Shown here piece by piece: positions 1 to 5,501 of a stretch of DNA of 8,385 nt (positions within the stretch are counted from its first letter, which is position 1; every line of letters starts with the position of its first letter). Source of the DNA: an uncultured Dehalococcoidia bacterium (GTDB lineage: Bacteria > Chloroflexota > Dehalococcoidia > Dehalococcoidales > UBA3254); contig CAITCX010000211.1 of NCBI GenBank assembly GCA_903890885.1, positions 1-8,385 on the forward strand. The letters run 5' to 3'. The notes beneath the pieces were generated by a model. That model saw only the letters and a list, made by a program, of their open reading frames with translations, was not told the origin of the DNA and searched no databases. The position numbers and the translations under genes were made by a program.

Positions 1-1062
1 GCCTTTAATCCTGTTAATCAAACGTTCCAAATCGGCGATATCGCTCAACAGTCCGATCATCTTTAAACGGATAACGCTTTCGCCAAAAAACCAAGCTACG
101 GCCTCTAAACGCCGATTGATTTGCTCAATGTCTAATTGAGGCTGTCCGATCCATCTTCTTAGCAACCTGCCGCCCATGGCAGAACGGGTAAAATCTAAGA
201 CAGCTAGAAGAGAGCCTTCAGTTTTATGGGTACTGCTGCTGCGGAACAATTCAAGATTATTTTGAGTTTGGATGTCCAGCGCCATAAAATCTTCAGTTGA
301 ATAGGTGGTTAAACCGCTGAGTTGATTGAGAGAGTTCTTCTGGGTCTCTTTCAGGTAGAAAATAATGCTTCCGGCAGCACGTACGGCCAGATGTAAATGG
401 CCACAACCGAACCCATCCAAAGACGCGATTTTAAAGTGATCCAGTATTAACCTGGTGCCTGCTTCCAAATCATAGTCATAGTCTTCGAGTCGAGTTAAAG
501 GTGTTGTGATTTTCAGGACTGCTAGATCGGAACTTTTAGGAGCCAAAATTTCCGAGGGTTTAAGTCTTTCTATCTCGCTAAAAGCCCTTTGAAGAGAGGT
601 TTGAGAAACTGCAAATTCCCCGGTAGTGATATCCACATAAGCCAGACCAACCTGGTCCTGGTCAATAAAAAGACTCAATAAATAGTTATTAAATTTACTG
701 TTTAATAAGCCTGGCTCAACCACCGTTCCTGGAGTGACCAACCTGACAACCTCGCGCTGCACAATACCTTTGGTTTCTCCTGGTTTGGTCATTTGCTCAC
801 AAATAGCTACTTTGTAACCCCGGTTAATCAAACGAGCCAGATAATTATCCACCGCGTGATAGGGAATTCCAGCCATGGGAATGGAGTTGCCCTTACCCAT
901 GCTGCGAGCCGTTAGAACTATTTCCAACTCTTTGGCAGCAACTCTGGCATCATCATCAAAAGTCTCGTAAAAATCGCCCAAACGGAAGAAGACAATGGCT
1001 TGCGGGTACTGACGTTTGACTTTGAGATACTGCTGCCGGACAGGGGTTAAATTTTCGCTCAT
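1..1062 (-). CDS. mutS: DNA mismatch repair protein MutS, N-terminal 354 residues (cut by window edge)
   Basis: This is the mismatch-recognition ATPase that starts methyl-independent or MutL-dependent repair after replication. The visible part starts at ATG 1062 and stays open to base 1. It covers domain I (about residues 1-115) with the mismatch-wedging FxE motif inside GDFYETF (F31, E33), followed by IPMAGIPYHAV, the connector domain, and the start of the core/lever domain ending in DLERLINRI. The usual length is about 850-870 residues, so the clamp and the Walker ATPase domain lie outside the window. An in-frame ATG at 1074 would add four residues (MGFI). Neither start has a convincing Shine-Dalgarno sequence; I chose 1062 because it gives the family-typical N-terminus. 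The gene follows gmk after 92 bp with no visible terminator, so co-transcription from remA is plausible. The FxE motif marks a true MutS1 rather than MutS2. Confidence 0.96.
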   Translation of the reverse strand, partial: MSENLTPVRQQYLKVKRQYPQAIVFFRLGDFYETFDDDARVAAKELEIVLTARSMGKGNSIPMAGIPYHAVDNYLARLINRGYKVAICEQMTKPGETKGIVQREVVRLVTPGTVVEPGLLNSKFNNYLLSLFIDQDQVGLAYVDITTGEFAVSQTSLQRAFSEIERLKPSEILAPKSSDLAVLKITTPLTRLEDYDYDLEAGTRLILDHFKIASLDGFGCGHLHLAVRAAGSIIFYLKETQKNSLNQLSGLTTYSTEDFMALDIQTQNNLELFRSSSTHKTEGSLLAVLDFTRSAMGGRLLRRWIGQPQLDIEQINRRLEAVAWFFGESVIRLKMIGLLSDIADLERLINRIKG

Positions 1063-1154
1063 AATAAAACCCATTCTAAAGCAATTTGTGAGTGAATTAA
1101 AGAAAAAGCAGTAGTTATGTTAATTATTAACAAAGAGCCAGCATAAATATTGAT

Positions 1155-1790
1155 CTATAACTCGACAACGCGCTGTTTTACCCGGCATTTCTCGGCTTTC
1201 ACGATGGCGAGAATATCCTGAACAGCGCTCTCTATGCATTGACTGGGGTTCATCACCACATAATCAAAATCGCTAATCTTTTCCAACTCGGATCGAGCGG
1301 ATTGTAGGCGCAGTGAAAGATCGGCATCAGTTTCAGTGCAGCGAAGGTTTAACCGATTACACAACTCCTCTATGGAAGGAGCATTAATAAAAATAAAAAT
1401 AGCCTCTGGCAGAATCTTCTTGATATTGGCAGCGCCCTGCACATCGACTTTGATAAAAGTATCCTGCCCTCTTGAGATAGCCTCTTTTACCGGCTGTTTG
1501 GGAACTCCATACCAGTTTCCGTAGACATTGGCTGATTCCAGAAGTCCGCAGTTGAGCTGCAAGTCTTGAAATTCAGCTAATGAGACAAAATGGTAATCAA
1601 CTCTATCTGTTTCATTCTTACGCTTCTGGCGGGTGGTCATCGTAGTAAGAAAGAAAAAGGGGCAGTTGCGTTCCTTCATGCGATTGAGAATAGCGTCTTT
1701 ACCGACGCCGGAAGGCCCGGATATAACTATCACCAGTGGATTGCCATTCGGATTTGAGCAGACCTGTCCCTGGTTACTCGCTGGTGTCAT
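1155..1790 (-). CDS. gmk: Guanylate kinase (GMP kinase)
   Basis: Cytosolic enzyme that phosphorylates GMP (and dGMP) to GDP with ATP, an essential step in GTP and dGTP supply. The 211-residue length is usual. The P-loop is GPSGVGKD at residues 25-32. The GMP-binding lid carries TTR..R..E (R54, R57, E60) and Y66. E85, Y94 and D116 (in VDVQG) align by eye, at a constant offset, with the guanine and catalytic-site residues of yeast guanylate kinase. R144-C-T-E starts the C-terminal lid, and the tail has the expected FDYVVMN. Two positions are unusual: D32 replaces the Ser/Thr after the P-loop lysine, and V96 replaces the Thr/Ser of the YGT/YGS motif. The start overlaps the end of the remA-like gene by 17 bp, suggesting translational coupling. 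The upstream GAGCAAGAAG gives only a weak ribosome site. mutS lies downstream. Confidence 0.96.
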   Translation of the reverse strand: MTPASNQGQVCSNPNGNPLVIVISGPSGVGKDAILNRMKERNCPFFFLTTMTTRQKRKNETDRVDYHFVSLAEFQDLQLNCGLLESANVYGNWYGVPKQPVKEAISRGQDTFIKVDVQGAANIKKILPEAIFIFINAPSIEELCNRLNLRCTETDADLSLRLQSARSELEKISDFDYVVMNPSQCIESAVQDILAIVKAEKCRVKQRVVEL

Positions 1791-2064
1791 CTTCTTGCTC
1801 AGTTTTTAAAATAGAACCGACATGACTAACCTGCAAGCGTCCGGCAATAATTTCCGGAGCTCGGGAGGTTAAAAAGATATGTCCATTGTCTGTGAAAATG
1901 GCTGCCCTAGTCTTTCGACCGTGAGTCATATCTATTAAAACACCTTTATTGATCGCCTCCTTAATGGCACGCTTGATATTGGTAGAGGCAGGTGAAGCAA
2001 TAGCTACTATGCGCTTAACAGCTAAGAAGTTATCAAAACCAACATGTACTAATTCAATGGACAT
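1774..2064 (-). CDS. remA: RemA-like DNA-binding regulator (DUF370 family)
   Basis: This 96-residue protein belongs to the DUF370/RemA family. In Bacillus subtilis, RemA is a small, ring-forming DNA-binding protein that activates biofilm-matrix and osmoprotection genes; whether it does the same here is unknown. Family features are visible through most of its length: GFDNF near the start, R18, IASPAS (22-27), IKR (30-32), LIDMTHGRKTRA (43-54), and APEIIAGRL (69-77). R18 and R50, implicated in RemA DNA binding, are kept. The neighbouring Arg51 is Lys, and the usual SAPIKR is STNIKR. The acidic tail (EQEDDTSE) lies in the stretch overlapping gmk. GAGG/GAGGAA at 2077-2072 sits about 7 nt before the ATG, a good ribosome site. 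The linkage remA-gmk is the same as in Bacillus, where rpoZ follows; here mutS follows instead. It probably leads a three-gene operon. Confidence 0.9.
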   Translation of the reverse strand: MSIELVHVGFDNFLAVKRIVAIASPASTNIKRAIKEAINKGVLIDMTHGRKTRAAIFTDNGHIFLTSRAPEIIAGRLQVSHVGSILKTEQEDDTSE

Positions 2065-2112
2065 AATATTTCCTCACAACTCTGTATTTCAAATCACCCC
2101 ATAAAATGACGT

Positions 2113-2134
2113 GATGTGTATTATAATACACATC
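2113..2134. repeat. Perfect 22-bp palindrome, candidate operator
   Basis: GATGTGTATTA (2113-2123) is followed directly by its exact reverse complement (2124-2134), with no spacer and no mismatch. Flanking bases do not extend it. The centre contains TATAAT on both strands (2122-2127 plus, 2125-2120 minus). It lies 49 bp upstream of the remA start codon. An uninterrupted dyad of this length in a promoter region is typical of the binding site of a homodimeric regulator. The regulator is unknown; autoregulation by the RemA-like protein is one possibility only. A run of T does not follow on either side, so it is unlikely to be a terminator. Confidence 0.7.
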
Positions 2135-2149
2135 CAATGATAGTCTGAA
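2120..2149 (-). promoter_or_regulatory. Probable remA-gmk-mutS promoter
   Basis: On the minus strand TTCAGA (2149-2144, four of six matches to TTGACA) lies 18 bp from a perfect TATAAT (2125-2120). Transcription would start near 2113, giving a leader of about 50 nt with the GAGGAA ribosome site just before remA. The -10 element lies inside the 22-bp palindrome, so a protein bound there would block polymerase. The -35 is weak and the promoter is inferred from sequence alone. Confidence 0.5.
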
Positions 2150-2348
2150 TTGGTGACAATATCTTAATATAATAGCCTTTTATTATGAAAAATGACAACT
2201 ACTGACCTAATGTACATTATAGCGGATAATATGTATTTATGGGACATAGTTTAACCCTGTTTATGATATCATTTCATGTTCAAACATAGAATATTTGTAC
2301 TCCCCAATTATCAGCGCCTTTTGTCGATGGATAAAACGATTACGATAA

Positions 2349-2377
2349 TTGACATTGAAAATAGCAGAGCATACAAT
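2349..2377 (+). promoter_or_regulatory. Near-consensus sigma70 promoter of the permease cassette
   Basis: TTGACA at 2349-2354 is a perfect -35. The optimal 17-bp spacer leads to TACAAT at 2372-2377, one mismatch from TATAAT. The transcript should begin around 2384, placing the permease start 20-28 nt downstream. This is the strongest promoter-like sequence in the window and suggests steady expression unless repressed. Confidence 0.75.
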
Positions 2378-2411
2378 ACACAAATTTAAGGCAATACATT
2401 GATTGGTATTT

Positions 2412-3842
2412 ATGAAAAACAACAGGCAAGGCAAACTTGGTGACAAAATAATCCATCCGCGCCGAATTCGCGGTTTACGCTTAAAAAGGGTATTGGGAGT
2501 AGCAGCCGTTTTTAGTGCCGGTTACGGTAATGTAGGATCATCAATATATTACGCCCTGGGCATTGTGGCTCTAGCAGCAGTAGGAGCGACTCCGATAGTT
2601 CTGGGTATTGCCGGAATTCTTTTTATTTTTACCGCTCTGACTTACGCAGAGGGTACTTCTATGATGCCAGAAGCCGGTGGTTCAGCCAGTTTTGCCATCC
2701 GCGGTTTTAACCGGGCTACAGGATTCGTTGCTGGTTGGGCCTTGCTGCTCAGCTATATTGCCACTATTTCAATGTCTGCCTTTACAATCCCGCCGTATCT
2801 GGGTTTCTTCTGGGAACCCCTCAAATCCTCGCCCATTATAGGAACTGCAACAGCGATGGGCATCATTGTTCTGCTAATGATAATTAATATTATCGGGGTG
2901 AAAGAAACTTCAGTAATCAATATTGGGGCTTCTATCCTGGACATCGCCACTCAAATTACCCTGATAGTAATCGGCTTTATCCTGCTTTACGATCCGCATA
3001 CCCTGATTCACCGTATTATGGACAACTGGCCATCTCCCGAAAAACTTGTGCTGGGTATTGCTTTGGCATCCATAGCCTACACCGGCATAGAAACAGCTTC
3101 CCAAATGGCTGAAGAGACCCGCCGTCCTGAGAAAAGAGTGCCACGCGCAATTATATTGATGATATTCGCGGTGCTGGCAATCTTTGCCGGTATTTCTCTA
3201 GTCTCTTTCATGGCCATGACCCCGCAGGAATTGGGCACCACCTGGTCGCGCGACCCCGTGGCCGGTATCGCTGCAAGTATACCGATTAAATTTCTGGCCA
3301 CTATATTAAAACCATTAATTGGTATCCTGGCAGGAACTATTTTGTTAATCGCTACTAATGCTGGACTGATCGGTATTTCGCGCCTGGCTTTCTCCCTTGG
3401 CCAGCGCAAACTGGCACCTAAAATATTCAGTACCGTCCATCCGCATTTTCAAACACCCTATCTGTCTATAATTCTTTTTAGCCTTATCGCTTTAATCATA
3501 CTGATACCGGGATATTTTTCACCGGGGGTGTTTGAGAACGTTGGCGCCCTATACGCTTTCGGTTCGCTGCTGGCTTTTATGTTTTCCCATTCTGCCATCA
3601 TCAGCTTAAGAATCCGCGAACCGAACACTCCCCGTCCGTTTTATTTGCACGGCAATATCAGGATAAAAAAGTACTTAATCCCTGTGACAGCGGTTCTGGG
3701 ACTATTAATGACTGCATTCGTATGGATAGTAATAGTAATTACACAACCTTTCAGCCGCTGGGTAGGTATAAGCTGGATGATCCTGGGACTGATAATTTAT
3801 GTAGTATATAAAAAACGGTCTGCCACTAACCCTCGTGCCTAA
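2412..3842 (+). CDS. APC-superfamily permease (amino acid permease-like; possible K+ or solute transporter)
   Basis: A 476-residue inner-membrane transporter with about 12 hydrophobic helices by eye and a short basic N-terminus (PRRIRGLRLKR, 16-26). The first helix has the broken-helix glycine motif GNVGSS (39-44), where APC proteins bind substrate. PEAGGS (86-91) is the APC loop signature. IAYTGIE (221-227) is the helix-6 motif, followed by EETRRPEKRVPRAI. TNAGLIGISR (315-324) and a C-terminal pair of helices complete the fold. The family imports amino acids or, in the KimA branch, potassium; the substrate is not readable here. By eye, the position of the K+-binding Asp of KimA's first helix is Ala, while the following Tyr (Y38) is kept. 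The gene leads a cassette with a Usp-like protein and two RCK proteins, suggesting regulation by nucleotides. A TTG at 2403 would add three residues and has AAGG 11 nt upstream; the ATG used here has no clear ribosome site. Confidence 0.9.
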   Translation: MKNNRQGKLGDKIIHPRRIRGLRLKRVLGVAAVFSAGYGNVGSSIYYALGIVALAAVGATPIVLGIAGILFIFTALTYAEGTSMMPEAGGSASFAIRGFNRATGFVAGWALLLSYIATISMSAFTIPPYLGFFWEPLKSSPIIGTATAMGIIVLLMIINIIGVKETSVINIGASILDIATQITLIVIGFILLYDPHTLIHRIMDNWPSPEKLVLGIALASIAYTGIETASQMAEETRRPEKRVPRAIILMIFAVLAIFAGISLVSFMAMTPQELGTTWSRDPVAGIAASIPIKFLATILKPLIGILAGTILLIATNAGLIGISRLAFSLGQRKLAPKIFSTVHPHFQTPYLSIILFSLIALIILIPGYFSPGVFENVGALYAFGSLLAFMFSHSAIISLRIREPNTPRPFYLHGNIRIKKYLIPVTAVLGLLMTAFVWIVIVITQPFSRWVGISWMILGLIIYVVYKKRSATNPRA

Positions 3843-3844
3843 TG

Positions 3845-3872
3845 GACTATTGATAAAACTGGTTCAATAGTC
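3845..3872. repeat. Inverted repeat between permease and Usp genes, candidate operator
   Basis: GACTATTGA (3845-3853) and TCAATAGTC (3864-3872) are exact reverse complements, separated by 10 nt. The left arm overlaps the -35 and the right arm ends just before the -10 of the promoter at 3850-3879, the usual placement for a repressor site. As RNA it would form a 9-bp, mostly AU stem just after the permease stop codon at 3840-3842. It lacks the GC-rich stem and trailing U-run of an intrinsic terminator, although a role in protecting the 3' end or attenuating transcription is possible. Confidence 0.55.
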
Positions 3873-3879
3873 ATATAAT
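3850..3879 (+). promoter_or_regulatory. Internal promoter for the usp-trkA genes
   Basis: TTGATA at 3850-3855 (five of six -35 matches), an 18-bp spacer, and a perfect TATAAT at 3874-3879. The predicted start of transcription is about 3886, which is after the ATG at 3883 but about 6 nt before the ATG at 3892. The message would therefore be nearly leaderless. It would let the three soluble proteins be made independently of the permease. Confidence 0.55.
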
Positions 3880-3891
3880 ACCATGATACTT

Positions 3892-4362
3892 ATGAGTGAA
3901 GATAGAAAAAAGGATGTATTCCATCGCATTCTGGTGCCGGTGACCGGAACAGATGCAGACGATGAAACAATGAGAACTGCCTGCTGGATAGCCAAGCGGG
4001 ATAAAAGCAGGATCTTTGCCATGTATGTCATCACCATAAAACGGTCGTTGCCCCTGGAAGCGGAAATCGATTCCGAGACCCATAGAGCAGAGGAAATCCT
4101 TATGCGTATGGAAAAAATAGCAGAGGACGAAGATTTTTCTATTGAAACAGATCTGTTACAAGCGCGTGAAATTGCACCTACGATCGTTGCTGAAGCAGCC
4201 GACCATAAAATAGACTTGATCTTAATGGGCGTTAAACCTCAATCCCGCTTCGGACAATTCAGTTTAGGCAGTATCGTTCCTTACGTGCTTCGCAATGCAC
4301 CTTGCCAGGTGATGTTGTATTCGCGATATAGTAATATAACTGGCGATAGAGAAAAGAAATGA
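3892..4362 (+). CDS. Universal stress protein (UspA) family protein, degenerate ATP site
   Basis: A 156-residue soluble protein with the single alpha/beta Usp domain, from ILVPVTG (13-19) to LRNAPCQVMLY near the C-terminus. Family members bind ATP or other adenine nucleotides, or act as regulatory partners. The typical ATP motif is G-2x-G-9x-G-S/T. Here it reads G113-VK-P116-9x-G126-S127, so the second Gly is Pro. The Asp normally found in the first-strand loop (VPxDGS) is Thr. ATP binding may thus be lost or changed. The VPVxG strand and AxxV pattern recall the cytosolic Usp-like domain of KimA. It sits 49 bp after the permease and overlaps the next gene by ATGA. An in-frame ATG at 3883 adds three residues. 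Neither start has a Shine-Dalgarno, and I chose 3892 because the internal promoter would start transcription after 3883. Confidence 0.88.
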   Translation: MSEDRKKDVFHRILVPVTGTDADDETMRTACWIAKRDKSRIFAMYVITIKRSLPLEAEIDSETHRAEEILMRMEKIAEDEDFSIETDLLQAREIAPTIVAEAADHKIDLILMGVKPQSRFGQFSLGSIVPYVLRNAPCQVMLYSRYSNITGDREKK

Positions 4363-4766
4363 AAATCTGCATAATGGGTTGCGGCCGTACAGGCGCTAAA
4401 CTGGCAAGCATGCTGGATGCTGAAGGATATGATATCACAATTCTGGATACTAATGAGTACAGCTTCCGCCGTCTACCGGCAGATTTTAAGGGTTGTGCTC
4501 TGGTAGGCGACGGTACAAATGATGAAACTCTCAAAAAAGCCGGTATAGAAAAAGCTGATGCGTTTGTAGCTGTGACCCAGGGCGATAACCGCAATATTAT
4601 GGCAGCGCAGATCGCCAAACATATTTTCAAAGTACCAAAAGTATTGCTGCGTATTTATGATCCTTTGCGTCGTGAATTATATACCAATTTGGGTCTAGAA
4701 GCGTTTAGCCCGACCATCATCTTTGCCCAGCTTCTGAAAGATAATTTGCTGGAGCGAGGTCAATAA
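4359..4766 (+). CDS. TrkA-N (RCK_N) domain protein, CeoB-like, lacking the RCK_C domain
   Basis: A 135-residue cytosolic protein that is essentially a single Rossmann-fold RCK_N domain. GCGRTG (7-12) is the nucleotide-binding loop and D30 at the end of strand 2 should hold the adenosine ribose. GDGT (50-53), AGIEKADAFVAVT, and ARIYDP-like LRIYDPLRRELY follow. Such proteins bind NAD(H) or ATP and gate K+ transporters as multimers. Full TrkA/CeoB proteins of about 220 residues add an RCK_C ligand domain, which is absent here. The reading frame ends cleanly at TAATG, sharing one base with the next start, so there is no leftover C-terminal coding sequence to suggest a recent frameshift. The start overlaps usp by 4 bp. 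The pattern FRRL, FKG, RIYDP resembles mycobacterial CeoB from memory. It probably pairs with the downstream RCK protein. Confidence 0.9.
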   Translation: MKICIMGCGRTGAKLASMLDAEGYDITILDTNEYSFRRLPADFKGCALVGDGTNDETLKKAGIEKADAFVAVTQGDNRNIMAAQIAKHIFKVPKVLLRIYDPLRRELYTNLGLEAFSPTIIFAQLLKDNLLERGQ

Positions 4767-5428
4767 TGTATATAGTTGTAATTGGTGGGGGCAAAGTCGG
4801 CTACCATCTAGGGAAAGCCCTGCTATCCGAAGGACATGAAATCCTGATAATCGAAAAGGAACGCATCAGGATAGAGTTTATTTCAAATGATCTTGGCGGT
4901 GTATGCCTTCTGGGAGATGGATGTGAAGTGTCTACTCAAGCCGATGCCGGTGCTTCCAGGGCTGACATGCTGGTTTCGGTAACAGGTGATGATGAAGATA
5001 ATCTGGTGGCCTGCCAGGTGGCTAAGCATAAATTCAAAGTGCCACACACTATTGCCCGCATTAACAATCCTAACAATGAAGCTATTTTCCGCAGGCTGGG
5101 TATTGATGTCACTATAAACAGCACAGATGTTATTATGGAAAGCATTCAGCAGGAAGTGCCCACCCATATGCTAACTCACCTGATGACCCTACATGAAAGG
5201 GGCATGGAAATGGTAGAGATTAAAATCCCTGCCGACGCCAGAAGTGTTGGAAGGAAAATTAAAGACCTCGATTTGCCCACTGGCAGCATTCTGACTCTGA
5301 TAATGCGGCGTGACCAGAAACCTTTGATGGCGACGCCTGACATAATTATCCAGATCGGTGACCAAATTATAGCATTGACTCCTACAGATACTGAAGACCA
5401 GCTTAAAATCGCATTAAAAGGTAATTAA
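4766..5428 (+). CDS. TrkA family protein with RCK_N and RCK_C domains, CeoC-like
   Basis: A 220-residue cytosolic regulatory subunit of potassium (or other cation) transport. The RCK_N domain (about 1-130) shows GGGKVG (7-12) and E30 at the end of strand 2, GDGCEV, TGDDEDNLVACQVAK and RINNPNNEAIFRRLGID. A linker helix leads to an RCK_C domain (about 140-218) with the typical close GDQIIALTPTDTEDQLK. RCK_C domains bind small ligands such as c-di-AMP or nucleotides in some systems. Its start codon overlaps the previous stop as TAATG, with GGAGCGAGG at 4751-4759 as a strong ribosome site. It therefore should be made in step with the truncated partner. No TrkH or KtrB membrane subunit is present in the window; the cassette's only membrane protein is the APC permease. 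Confidence 0.93.
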   Translation: MYIVVIGGGKVGYHLGKALLSEGHEILIIEKERIRIEFISNDLGGVCLLGDGCEVSTQADAGASRADMLVSVTGDDEDNLVACQVAKHKFKVPHTIARINNPNNEAIFRRLGIDVTINSTDVIMESIQQEVPTHMLTHLMTLHERGMEMVEIKIPADARSVGRKIKDLDLPTGSILTLIMRRDQKPLMATPDIIIQIGDQIIALTPTDTEDQLKIALKGN

Positions 5429-5501
5429 AACCTTTATCTACTATTAAATCAGGTAACCAGTTACAGAATCCGATCTAAAGGCTTTGATTGGAGGCTCGTG
5501 A

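Larger units (their letters stand above)
2065..2402. other. AT-rich divergent intergenic region with promoters in both directions
   Basis: This 338-bp stretch separates the leftward remA-gmk-mutS genes from the rightward permease cassette. It holds a perfect 22-bp palindrome at 2113-2134, a probable leftward promoter coinciding with it, and a near-consensus rightward promoter at 2349-2377. Both strands have many stops. The only open frame of any size (minus strand, 2446 to 2261) runs through the permease start and promoter and resembles no family. The middle part (about 2160-2345) holds only weak elements: a TATAAT at 2168-2173 without a good -35, and a small ATGTT-CA-AACAT palindrome at 2276-2287. 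I see no riboswitch-like structure. The rightward transcript would begin only about 20-30 nt before the permease, leaving no room for one. Confidence 0.75.

Noticed and set aside
1063..1154. Terminator or separate promoter between gmk and mutS
   Set aside because: No stable hairpin with a T-run and no paired -35/-10 elements could be found in the 92 bp.
2276..2287. ATGTT-CA-AACAT palindrome in the intergenic region
   Set aside because: Short, AT-rich and with no promoter element beside it; too weak to list as an operator.
2065..2402. c-di-AMP or other riboswitch before the permease
   Set aside because: The best promoter leaves a leader of under 30 nt and I see no long, GC-bearing paired structure in the region.
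2261..2446. 61-codon open frame on the minus strand in the divergent region
   Set aside because: It runs through the permease promoter and start codon, resembles no family, and is composed of AT-rich codons expected of non-coding sequence.
4359..5428. The two RCK genes as a single TrkA gene broken by a frameshift
   Set aside because: Each has its own complete nucleotide-binding loop at its start, and the TAATG junction with a strong ribosome site points to two real, coupled genes.
5417..5435. AAAGGT / ACCTTT hairpin at the end of the CeoC-like gene as a terminator
   Set aside because: The stem is only 6 bp with two GC pairs, overlaps the stop codon, and is not followed by a T-run.
5453..5464. 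GTAAC-CA-GTTAC palindrome upstream of comEA
   Set aside because: Arms of 5 bp are expected by chance and it is not placed against a recognisable promoter.
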